From Ischnura elegans (Eukaryota > Arthropoda > Insecta > Odonata > Coenagrionidae), in NCBI RefSeq assembly GCF_921293095.1, contig NC_060253.1, positions 97,977,073 through 98,041,072 of the forward strand: a stretch of 64,000 nucleotides of DNA, written 5' to 3'. A program made the translations under genes and the position numbers. Positions 35,585 through 46,600 of the stretch are shown in pieces; within the stretch, counting starts at the first letter, position 1, and each line of letters starts with the position of its first letter. A model generated the notes under the pieces. The model was not told where the DNA came from, did no database searches, and saw nothing but the letters and a program-made list of their open reading frames with translations.

Positions 35585-36986
35585 CTAGAACTCGCGACGA
35601 GAAAAACCAAAATCATCATAAAGTATGAGCGATGTAAAGGTCCACTACTCTCCGATTACTACGAATACGCGACCGGGTTGGAAGAGGGTCGGACGCCGCT
35701 GCCGACGAATACGTATTTGATGCCCTTGTCGACTGTTGCGGCAGTTGACTGTTATTTACAAAGGCTGCTGAAACTCCCAGGCCAAGGCATTTAACGATCG
35801 ACCAGCTTTACTAAGGATTATTTCGTGAGTTTGATGATAGCGCTTCCTGTTGGCAGATTTCTAAATCTACTGGCCTCGGCAGCTCCGTAGCCTAAACTAC
35901 TCGACATGAATTTTCGAGTACTCGCATATCCCTAAGTAAAACTTTCAAAAACATTATGCATTCAGCAATGCCTCGCTCATGAAGATCAGCACTATGATTC
36001 AGTGCAATGAATTTTCATTTAAATTAGTTGGGAGGTTAAATAGGTGCATGTCACTTCTCAACCGATAGTGATAATTTCGTAATGTATGTCGTCTTAAACT
36101 TGCACAAAATAAGTGGAACTCTTTGGATGCTTCAGTGGAAAAATCATATATACATAACCAGGAGCTAAAAAAATATGCTCTTCTTTCCTTGGGCAGTATG
36201 TAGTGCACAAAAATTAATTTAAAAACCCATGTTTTTGTTTTGAAATAAAAACGAGAAAATACCACCCTGTCCTGGCCCAAGGTCAGAGGTTTAAATTTTA
36301 CCGATAAAAAGCTACATTTTCTAAATCCAAAACGTGGTGCTTATTTCCTCTAAATTTGGCACTGGAATGATGTAAATTCATCGTCATAAACTTGATTTTT
36401 AGTTGTAGTGGTGTACGGATTAAACGGATTAAACGATGCTACCAATTCATCTTACTTTCGCTTCTCTTGACTGACTTCTCTTCTTCTGTTGGAAGTGTAT
36501 TTGGATCATTTAAATTTTTGGATTATTTGATCAGCGGAAAAGGCTTTATTTTACAATTTTATTTACTGTTTTTATCGCAAACTGGATCCTTATGCCAACT
36601 TTTAATGCAGATTTTTTGCACTTTTTTATAAAATTTGTCAAGTTGTTATTTAACACAACCTAGGAGCCCTACTAATAATACAGTGTAATTCTGCAGTGCA
36701 AAGCTTCCTTGAAAAAAACTCCTTAGCTATTCCAAGAACCTGAAGACCAGTGCATATCATGCCAATGAGGTAAGAGCATTTGAATGACCTTTAGAGTTAT
36801 TTTCATATGAGGTCTACGGCTCAGCCCCATCTTGACCAGTAAGACCTGTGTGAGTTTTTTTCTGGAATCATAATGTCCCGCCTCCCTTGGGTTAGACCTT
36901 TCTTCCTGTGAGATTGGCCCTCCCTTCTCTACCAGGTCCTTGCGCTACCCTGCACCACGCAATGTGCAGTGTTGTACCCAGCAATA
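35585..36986. other. intergenic, no feature
   Basis: Mixed-composition sequence without recognised exon, repeat border or RNA gene. Confidence 0.4.
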
Positions 36987-37692
36987 GGGTGGTTTCCTAT
37001 TATTTTTTTATTGCCTAAATCGAAAGATTATTACTCCTGGAGTACGTATTTCACGCTTTTAGATTTTTAAATGACGATATCTATTTTTCGCGATTAAATG
37101 AAAAGTGAAAATTTTCATGCGCGCGAAAACGCGACGGGTAAGTATGAATGCCGGGAAAACTCCCGTGTGACGTCGTTCTGGTTCCCGATGCCGCAAGTGA
37201 GGTAACCTTGGGGCGAGGCTCTGAGCGCTGATACTACGCAGGATGCTAGCAGGTAGCAGAGTACCATGCTAGCAGGTAGCAGAGTACCATGCTAGCAGGT
37301 AGCAGAGTACCATGCTAGCTGGTAGCGCTTGGCTTAAATAAGGATTATTAATACCTTATCAAACGAGGAAAACTTTCCGACCTTAGCCAGTTTTAATAGG
37401 TGATTATTAAGGCATGTTTCCCTGAGCTCTGTGCCTCATGTATGCATTGGTAACCTCAGACGATGTAAAACTCCTATCTTCTCGTACAGAAGCTAGGTCC
37501 CTGTGACGTCACGTAGAGTGGCATCGCATGGGCGCCAATCTGGCCTTTTTCAAACGAGGATATAATTGACCCTTGCCATTCCTCTAAAACGGTATTTCTA
37601 AAACCAAATCATTTGTACATAATGAATACACTAATGGTGGGTAACGAATCGCAATCAATGCCTTTCGTTTTCTTTGATGAAGGAAACTACCC
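36987..37692. mobile_element. TA-flanked TIR element (family C), copy 2
   Basis: Termini GGGTGGTTTCCTATTA and, inverted, GGGTAGTTTCCTTCATC. TA flanks both sides (36,985-36,986 and 37,693-37,694). It is homologous over its length, in opposite orientation, to the 3632-4532 copy, and lacks the 232-bp insert seen there. Contains a 23-bp minisatellite. Confidence 0.85.
37243..37326. repeat. 23-bp minisatellite
   Basis: About 3.6 units of ATGCTAGCAGGTAGCAGAGT plus ACC follow each other almost without change. Copy 1 of the same element (about 4,240-4,285) holds only one to two related units. Confidence 0.88.
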
Positions 37693-39411
37693 TATTTAAA
37701 GCTAGTGTCGGAGAAGACTGCCGTCGGGGGAAAAACAGTTAGTACGAGTAATCTTGGATTTTTTTTCAATCGTCTTTGCCTTGAATACTACTCACTCATG
37801 AGTGTGCTTTGAAGTACCTGAAGCTTACCAAATCTAAACCCCAGAGTATAATCAAATTTCAATAATGTTCGTTCACAAGGCCACACATGTTCTTGTCATA
37901 CATATATTCTCTAAATTTTTTACCTTTCTTAATATTATTCTCAGTTTTCAGCTATGCGGGAAAAGGACTTCATTAAACCTCTACTCAAGGTCAGTAAACC
38001 CGAAAATTTCTCTGATTATCGACCTCAATCCCTCTGAATTTCGACATCAATTCTCTGTGGCTTATCAAAAACACCGGAGAAAATTGTTCATACTCAAGTT
38101 GCTGAACACCTCAAATTGCCCGATAAAATTGATTCTTATGATTGGGCTTCCCCAAAGGCTTCAGTACCCGGACTCCTTGCTCAAGTGACGCAGGACATTC
38201 GCCTCACCACCCACAGCAAATTGATCACAGTAATGGTCTTATTTGATTTCAGCATGGATTTCGAATATGTGAGTCGCTCTCTGCTCCTGCGCAAACTGAA
38301 ATCCCTAAAGTTCTCTAGTTCCGCCCTTAGCTGGTTCCATGTTTACTTGTCGGGTAGAACTCAAGCAGTTAAGGGCCAGGGTAGTAAGCTATCTTCTTGG
38401 CTCCCGGTTTCATGCGGTGTCACTCAAGGATCCGTCTTCGGATCACTCTTGTTTAATCCGAATACTCTCGATTTTGATTAAGAGCATCAATGACGGTAAA
38501 TATACGCTGTACGCAGACGACTTACAAATCTGTCCTCATTCTACCGTAGGAGCTCCTGGGAGCTCTAGAGCTCCCATGCAAAAAAATTGTAATAGAATTT
38601 AAATGATGGCTTGTTATAAAAAAGCACCCAGAGTAATATTTCACTTCTAAAAAAAGTTAATGGCTCTGCTAATTTTGCCATGACGTAACTGTATTGTATG
38701 TCTTGATATGGTGTTGCATCAGCTAATTGACTCCTGCCTAAGATTCATTGTTAGCTCACGTAGAGATGGATTTTTGTCTAAGTTCTTCATTGTTTTGAAT
38801 TGGTTACCTCTGCTTGATTAATGCTGGAATAATTTCTCTTCTACGTATTCCAAATCCAAATCCAGACTCCCGCATACCTGTGCGAACTATTGTTCCCACG
38901 CAAGAGAGTTACCGCGATGTCCCCCCTTCAAATTTCACAAGCCCGCACTAAATATACTTCAACTCTTTTCACTCAACCGTGAAAACCTTAAAACCGTGAA
39001 TGAGCCGTGACTTTTGTCTGCCGTGAAAAAACCTGTAAATAGCCGTGAATTTCGTCATAAAACCTTAGAAATCTCTCAAACTTGAATGTAGAACCACGAT
39101 GGACAGATTAAAAGATAAATCGATGTTTCGATCATGTTTCAAGGTCGAGTTACGTGCAGATACTGTCCACGCATTTTTTTGCACACGTGTATTCGAAGCG
39201 CAATTATTAATTGGTCCGTGTTCCATGACAGCACATTGACCTTAAGCCTGCGATTGGAAGACATTAACCCTGGCAAAAAATCAGACACTACCCTAGTAGA
39301 AAAAAGTGTGTTCATTCAGTGTTCTTTTTATGTTCATTTAATGTTCAAATTGTGTTCCTTCTATGTTCACCGAATGTTCACTTTATGTTCTTTTTATGTG
39401 TTTTGTGACAG

Positions 39412-39500
39412 AAAGAACATAAAAAGAACACAAAATGAACACTCGTCTGTGAACATAAAAAGAACACAAAATGAACACTCGTCTGTGAACATAAAAAGAA
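39412..39500. repeat. short GAACA tandem repeat
   Basis: AGAACACAAAATGAACACTC plus GTCTGTGAACATAAAA occurs twice in tandem (about 36-bp period) inside element B. More GAACA units continue to 39,575. Confidence 0.8.
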
Positions 39501-40102
39501 CATAATTTGAACACAAAATGAACAATTTTTTGAACATCAAAAGAACACAAAATGAACATAAAAAGAACATTTTGTTGAACAACAAAGAAAAAGCTTTCAC
39601 GAAAGTCCCATCATCACCATGATCACTTTCACATCTTTGCGAATTAGATGTCAGTGTTTGGATATGTTTCAAATTATTTTATTTCCAGCTTTATTTATTA
39701 GAAACTAACTTAATAGTAGAAGCCAAATGCTCAGGCCTTATCCCTGTTTAGTATGCAATAAAGTACATATTGAGAGTGTTTTCAGGTGTTCCTTGATTGC
39801 ATTCTCGGATCGTTCAATGTCCATTTTTTGATGATATGCCTTCATTTTGGGATAATTTTCCCGGAAATTCATTATTTTAAATTTCTAGAAATATTATGGA
39901 AAACTGCTAAAAAATACAGTTTTGTGGATTTCAAGATGGCGAAATTCAAACTCATTTTTGGTAGACAAAGTCTCCAAAATCATCTGTATTACTTGTTTTA
40001 TGTAAAGCTACTTGTCATGACACATGAACTGCAGTTATCCACAATCACCTCCAAGGAATGAGAATTTTTATACTGGTTTATTTTAAAGAACAACAAAGAA
40101 AA

Positions 40103-40530
40103 ATGTTCATTTTGTGTTCAACATAGTGAACATAAAATGAACATATAAAAAAATGTTCAATTTGTGTTCACCATGGTGAACATAAAATGAACACAAAGTG
40201 AACATAAAATGAACACATAAAAAAATGTTCATATTGTGTTCACCATGGTGAACATAAAATGAACTCAAAGGGAACACAAAATGAACATAAAGAAAAATGT
40301 TCATTTTGTGTTCAACATAGTGAACATAAAATGAACATATAAAAAAATGTTCAATTTGTGTTCACCATGGTGAACATAAAATGAACACAAAGTGAACATA
40401 AAATGAACGCATAAAAAAATGTTCATATTGTGTTCACCATGGTGAACATAAAATGAACTCAAAGGGAACACAAAATGAACATAAAGAAAAATGTTCATTT
40501 TGTGTTCACTGAGATGAACATAAAAAGAAC
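40103..40530. repeat. 194-bp tandem repeat, about 2.2 copies
   Basis: Equivalent positions 40,103, 40,297 and 40,491 give a period of exactly 194 bp. Each unit holds several everted or inverted TGTTCAC/GTGAACA pairs, including the palindrome TGTTCACCATGGTGAACA. The units are nearly identical, so the duplication is recent. Confidence 0.9.
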
Positions 40531-41250
40531 ATAAATTGAACATCAAAAGAACACACCAAGAAATTGGTGAACATAAAAGAACACCAAAAGAACATCAAAA
40601 GAACACTTGAACACTGAATGAACATATAAAGAACACCAAAAGAACATATTTTTTTCTACTAGGGTATGTACTTCACTTCCCTGCCACCCTGCTCTCTCCA
40701 TTTTCCCACACACACCCTTTAGCAGGACATGAATTTTGCTAACTATAGGTGACGTCATTAGAGATAGCACTTTCATTTCTGCGTTTGCATTCAAGGCATC
40801 TGTTGCGTTTGTTACATTTTTAGTTAACGTGTGGCCGATGATTGATACGTGATCGAAATTTCTGCCTAAAATGCCTCATCTACAAACTGTGAATTTGACG
40901 ACATTTAGACCGTGAAAACCTGGAAAAAACCGTGAATTTTGTAATGTAGTTAGAGTTGGAACCCTGTTTCAACTTACCGCTTCTAGATTCCGGGGTTCCC
41001 TACCACTAAGTGTCATATCATCGCAATCCCTTCAATCCTTTGAAGAAAGGTTGTACTGTTAATTGAATACCCGCATTTAAGTTTATTTACCATTCATTTT
41101 GTTCTCATCAACATTTTATATTCATATATGTGTTAGTTACGATTTCTTAAAACTTATGCTATTGTATTGTTGATATTGAATATTTTTTGTGTCCTAGTCA
41201 AAGCATTTTTTCTTGTGAAGCCTCGCTATGATTTCATTAAAGCCTAAAAA

Positions 41251-42649
41251 AATTATTTTTTGCAGCGCTGATGTGGACTATTTTGTTGAAATGATATTTG
41301 TTTTCAGAGTGGAACATGATATATAATTTCCTTTATTTGCTCCTACAGGCTATCCTAAAGTATTATAAATATTCGTTTATTCACATCAGGTCAGTTATAG
41401 CATATATACCCTGTAAATGCATTTCAATGTGTAATTAATTATCTAGTAATATAATAAAAGGGAAAGTAAGGTGGCCTGTTAAGTTCCAATTATTTTCCAG
41501 CTTACTTTTGATTATTCCGTTCTTATTTAACTTCCTTTCTCCTCTCCACAACAAGCGCGGGAGTCATTGCGCTCAAAACACCCCGCAATGTTTTGGGGGT
41601 TTGAAACTTTTAATTAACCCTCCCCATCCCCGCTCGTTACGACTTTTCATCCAAATGAACCCCCCCGAAATGTATTCTCACCTCTTAGCGTAACCCCAAC
41701 CCTCCAAAAATGTTTATGGCTACCAACTTTATTATAAGTATTAGAACTCATTCATATATAGCTTATACCTTACCAGTTTTACCTTAAAAGTAAAAATATA
41801 TCCGCTTCTAAAATAGTTCGTCTTTGCCCGTGACGTCATTTTTTTCCATCATTATTATGGCTTCAAATATCTGGTCCCAATTTTTTCTCTGGTTAACCTC
41901 TGGGAAAAATGCCGTCCAAAAATTGTCCTATCAGCGCTCCGTTATCGTGAAGCCCTTTCATTAATCATCAATGTCCGTACCAAAAGTAGAGTTCGAACGC
42001 TTATTAAAACCATTTCTTTTGAGCTATTTTCACTTTTTTCATACTATTAGTTTTCTTGCCTTATTGCGCATTCATTAATATGGTTGAAAATTTTTTATCC
42101 TTCTTAATAAATATAGATATTAGTGCATAAAATAAAAAAAATACAGGTTTTTTAAAAGCCTTTCCAAGTAATCCTCAACTTATTGAAACCTAAACCTTGG
42201 CCAGCGTAAAGTGCGCATTATTAACTTTACCAAATTTATATACCGCATGGCTTAAGGCTCTTTTGTCATCAATCCTAAGTTTCATGCGTCTCCCGCATAC
42301 AACAATTATTATTGCATTTTTTATGAAACAGTACATATATTTGGTGAATAATTTCTGAGCAACGGTTGGCCGTAAGAGGTGAATTTTGACACTGTTGTAA
42401 TTGCCTAGTCTTCCGTATCTTTTTACATACGTCATCAATTGTTCACAATTATGCGTTAACTTAATAGCGATATTTATTGGAACGCTGTCAGATTGGACTC
42501 TTCGGACCGCTCTACCAACCCGGCCCGAATCAGCCAGTTCGATCTCAGCTCCATTGGTAAGCGTAAGTGTATGCTTGGTTGCGATAACTGATGTTGAACC
42601 ATAGGCTGGTGAAATGAGGTTTAGTCAGGCTGCATGTACTTGAAAGTTT
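41251..42649. other. intergenic, no clear feature
   Basis: AT-rich with a C/G-run block at 41,550-41,700 typical of degraded repeats. No exon or border recognised. Confidence 0.35.
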
Positions 42650-42916
42650 CAGTGGCGTAAACATGGGCGTAACTATAGGAAACGATGAAGGTTATAGATT
42701 CCCCATCCCCCCAAAGCCTCAAAAGCACAAAAAAATATTTAAAACTAATATTTAGTTTTGACATATAATAACTGCATATGTTTAAAGTTAAATTTTAAAT
42801 GCCAAAATGATTGAAATTGTATTTCCTGGCATGTCATTTTTTTTTATTTCTCGGACCCCCCTGCCTGGCGGGGTCGCCCCTCGAGGGCCCAAAGCATATT
42901 CCCAGTTACGCCACTG
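42650..42916. mobile_element. hAT-like MITE, 267 bp
   Basis: The ends are inverted, CAGTGGCGTAA and TTACGCCACTG, with G/C-run subtermini. It is noncoding. No matching 8-bp duplication was found, so the class is tentative. Confidence 0.5.
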
Positions 42917-43528
42917 GTAGGTATCATGGCATAAAATATCACTTAGCCGGAAAAAAATTATATAAATAAATTAAATGAAACCATATTATTTCAAGAACAA
43001 ATTTTAATGCATCAGTTACGTAATTGAATTTTAATGATATCACCTCTTATTTTGCCTACCAATTATCTCACTGATCATGCAACTGAATACCATAACAATT
43101 ATTATTATTGATGCCATTTTATAATTATTCCCGTAAGCGAATGGAACCTAGTCTAAAATGAGCCGTACTTGTATGATTTATTTTTTCGTGCTGCGTCGTT
43201 GGTAACAACAGTAGACGTGGAGCGAAAGCTGTTGAGTCATGTTTGCCATGATTTGCATTGCCATAGCTGCATTCCGACCTTAATTTTATTTAATTGACTA
43301 TTATTGTGGACGCTAGGTTACAATAAACTTTCGTCTCTTGTAATGTTATTTACATTGTTACTGCTGTGAGGTTTAATTAGGTTAATTTGATCAATTCTGC
43401 GACGAGAGAAGTTAATTGGGCACTGCTCCCAATGCCAAGGAAATTATTCATCGTTTGCAACAATAGCTATTTCGAAAGCTCTGTGTAATATTGTGTACCT
43501 CTACTAATTGAGAGAGTGGTATGGTGAC
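42917..43528 (+). promoter_or_regulatory. probable promoter/5' UTR region of the six-exon gene
   Basis: About 600 bp between a MITE and the start codon of the next gene. No TATA box or initiator stands out. Called only by position. Confidence 0.3.
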
Positions 43529-43624
43529 ATGTCAGCATTAAGAGAAAAGGTTGCAAATAATCCGGGCAACGTCATTGTACAGCCTTTCTTTTGCTGTACT
43601 ATTATCGAGAGCATGCAAAAAGAT
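43529..43624 (+). CDS. uncharacterised gene, exon 1
   Basis: 32 codons from ATG, reading MSALREKVANNPGN, then QPFFCCTIIESMQKD. The donor is GAT/GTAAGT. The 87-bp intron that follows has no in-frame stop. Confidence 0.75.
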
Positions 43625-46600
43625 GTAAGTTTGATTTCATCGCGCCTGGGAAAACATTATTTAAAGTTCCTATTCGCCTTAATTGCGTTCAATTCTTTGT
43701 TTCTATTCCAGATCGTGATGCTCCAAAGAGAGCTGATTAGACTTAGTCCGTTGGAGGAGCAGTACAAGGAATCACTGAAGGAATTTTTGCAGCTAACTCA
43801 GTTGGTTGATTCTAAACTATACGCTTTGTGGACTGCGGCTTCTTCATTGGAGGCAACGAAAAGTGCGAAGGTAAAAGAATTCGTGCAAAGCATTTCTTCA
43901 ATGTGGAAATCGGGTGATGAAGAAGTGCGGAAGACTTTAAAAAATACGCACCTTGTGAGCCAAAGTTATCCAGGTACTTAACTTTTTTATTGCATAGACT
44001 TTATATTTGATCTGCCGAAAGATTCAGTTTAAAAAGTGTAAGGAGTTTTCTTTGAAAAGGTGAAGAATAATTTTGAGATAGTGATTTTTTAATGTGTGAG
44101 TGAGATTTTTAATGATTGTTTTATTAGAGTGCTTAAAATTGTGATGTAGGCGTATGCTAAACAGTGTACAAGTGGTAACAGTGTATCCTTTTATCGAATT
44201 GCCAATTTTCGTCGGATATTGCCAATTTGGATTCGTAACTTATTTCACGTTCCAGACAATACTAATAAAACCTGCGTTATGGTTGATCTCGGTCGATGTC
44301 TATTTAGTTAAAAAGTTTCGCTAGCTGCGATTTATATGCACTCCTGTAATTCGCTGAGGTATCAGTCTTATTTTGAAATTTCCAAATGCCGTTTTAAATG
44401 GAGAATTTATATATTCATTCTAATCTAGGCGCTGGATCGCAGCGAAAATGAATGGCGCTTAATAGCAAATTTAGGGAGCGAATGTTCAAATGCATAGGTG
44501 CCTGACTTCTGGAACGTCTAATCCGACTTTTACCGGGGCCCGTTGGACTGCATGATATTTTTTCCTCACCAGAGCATGCTTTTCGGAGAAACGATCGACG
44601 TATGAGGTGCCGTGATGTGGTTTTTCTAGAAGAAAATTTCTCAATTCCTGCAATAGGGAAAGTATTCATAATCAGTGAGTAAGTTGTTCACTCCCACTCG
44701 TGGTGTCATTTTTTCTGACGTTCCTATTACCAGTTGAAAATTTCGCCGCGCTGAAAGTACTAGGATAGGATTATTGGATAGACTCTTTCAACATTTGGAT
44801 GCATCCCAAAAATTTTTTTCTTTATTTTTTCTGATCCAAAATTTTTGTTCTTATACTTTTATTTATTTTATTCATTGTAATACAAATTTAATTTTCGTAT
44901 AAATTCCCTGTCCACCGCAAAGTTACTTCCGGTGCCGGAGATTTTCTGCTACGACTATAGGTTTTTACCGTTTGGTATTCATTTGCAAATATAGCGATTC
45001 TAAGGAATTCTGGCGCAAAAAATACGATTAAATGCAGAACAATCCTCAGGGGCATAACGGGCGTAGAAAATATATTTGCCACAACGAAATTCATTATGAT
45101 CGCAATGTTCTCCAAAGAAACCCCTGAATAGTATGTATTTTTGCTGCATTTTAAGGCTTGTGCGGCATACATTATTATGACTTCCAATGCGTGGAGGAAG
45201 GCTTGGTTATTCCCTGACAAAATAAGCAATATTGTGTGATTTTAGCGGCGTATCTCCCTTGGGCAACTTCTGATTTCTAGCTAATCTATTGCTGGGTCGA
45301 TGAACTAGACACATTCCTTCCTATTTAAATGAGTTATTTATTTCAGCCGTAATTTACTGTAAATGTATAGAAGTTGAAGACATAGAAATGAATTTTTCAG
45401 TTTCGTGTTTAAATTTTGAAAAATCGAAATAAGTGAGACATTGTCATATTTTGCTAACTAAAGCTTAAAAGTTCTCCTTTGTGAACTTAAATATTTCAAG
45501 AATTACAAATTTCTGGTTCAAATAAGATTATAATCTTCAGAGATTTTTTATGCCCAATCCAATACTAGTAGCTTAAGAAGAGAGAATTTTTTTCTTTGGT
45601 TTCATTATTTTTCGAAAAAAAAATTTGGTGGTAATAATAAGTGATCATTTCAGGGGTGCCAACTTGGGGGATTTTATTTCTCTGAGAGCCCCACTAAAAT
45701 AAAAAAGAGAAAAGAATGGGACTTCATGAAAATGTATTTTAGGTGGGGTAATAAAATATGATCAATAAACTAAAGTATTTTTTAAAAGTATAATTTATAA
45801 TGGAGCATAAGTTTTTACTTTTCTTCTACTAACAATATCCATGCCTAACTGCCATAAAAAACATGGCACATATGAGGTAATAGAAAATATATCTAATCTG
45901 GGTGCAAAATGGTTGGAAGAGCAATTGAGTAGTCCTTAAAAAAAGTGATGATGTATCCATCACTAAAATATGGTACACTGTCACTGTTAAAACGTTGCAT
46001 GGAACTAAGAGAATCGACAGGGAATTCACACAATGTGCAGCACAAGATAGGAAAGAGCACTTGAGCCAGCAGGAATTGCAGGTTATGCATCAGAAGGATT
46101 AATGTGTTTGAAAATTCAACTTGATGATTCAAACTAATGCCATGTGGTTGCATTTAAGTCCCCCAAAAATAGCCAGTGATCTAGAGTTGACATTCTATTT
46201 AGGCTTCACCTCAAGTGTGTCAACTTTACTCTTTGTTACATGATTAATGGCTATGACCTTGGGTAGCTTATTTTGGCTTTTCTCATAGAATCTCAATGTT
46301 TGTATTTAGTGTTTATGCACCATACACTGAGCATTTTTACTCACCTATACTCGAAAGGATGTTAGAGAAAGGTTACTTTAAAATAACAGTGTTGAATTAT
46401 GTCCCATCAATTTTCTTGGCCCATTGACTTTTAGTAACTTAATGTTGAACTATATTATGATGCTGAAAATTTCTCTCCTTATTTCAACTTTTCTTTGGCC
46501 TAAAAATATTATCGTAGTTGATCACTCTCCCATTTGAAGTGGAGGACATTGCTAATATTATGTGTCCTGCTACAGTTTTCCCCACACCTTATCCGGTAGT

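Larger units (their letters stand above)
39291..40664. mobile_element. TIR element B made of GAACA/TGTTC arrays
   Basis: Termini CCCTAGTAGAAAAAAGTGTG and, inverted, CCCTAGTAGAAAAAAATATG. TA on both sides (39,289-39,290 and 40,665-40,666). The left 100 bp carries TGTTC repeats, followed by GAACA repeats (39,412-39,590). Then come a unique 500-bp core and a second GAACA region (40,083-40,650) with 194-bp tandem units. The 8,287 copy of element A lacks it. No transposase is visible; the open frames in the arrays are by-products of the repeat. Confidence 0.85.
38970..40964. mobile_element. TIR element family A, copy 2, inserted in the LINE
   Basis: Left ACTCAACCGTGAAAACCTTA and right AACCTGGAAAAAACCGTGAA with TTAGAGTTGGAACC correspond to the ends of the 8,287-8,870 copy. 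Interior blocks ATTGACCTTAAGCCTG and TATAGGTGACGTCATTAGAG are shared. A TTTCA motif is on both sides. About 1.37 kb of the length is the nested element B. Confidence 0.75.
37930..41250 (+). pseudogene. LINE (Jockey/CR1-like), broken and interrupted
   Basis: The reverse transcriptase text on the + strand includes IDSYDWASPKA, ITVMVLFDFSMDFEYV, LLLRKLKSLKFSSSALSWFH, YLSGRTQAVKG, WLPVSCGVTQGSVFGSLLF and TLYADDLQI. Frameshifts separate the blocks. The 3' region resumes after the insertion at about 40,965 (TTACCGCTTCTAGATTCCGG) and matches the 24.64-25.29 kb fragment. The LINE is split by TIR element A (about 38,970-40,964). Confidence 0.85.

Noticed and set aside
40107-40546. Repeated Cys/His/Phe-rich open frames on the - strand
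   Set aside because: They are translations of the 194-bp tandem DNA repeat. The frame has no start context or splice support, and both copies are identical because the DNA is.
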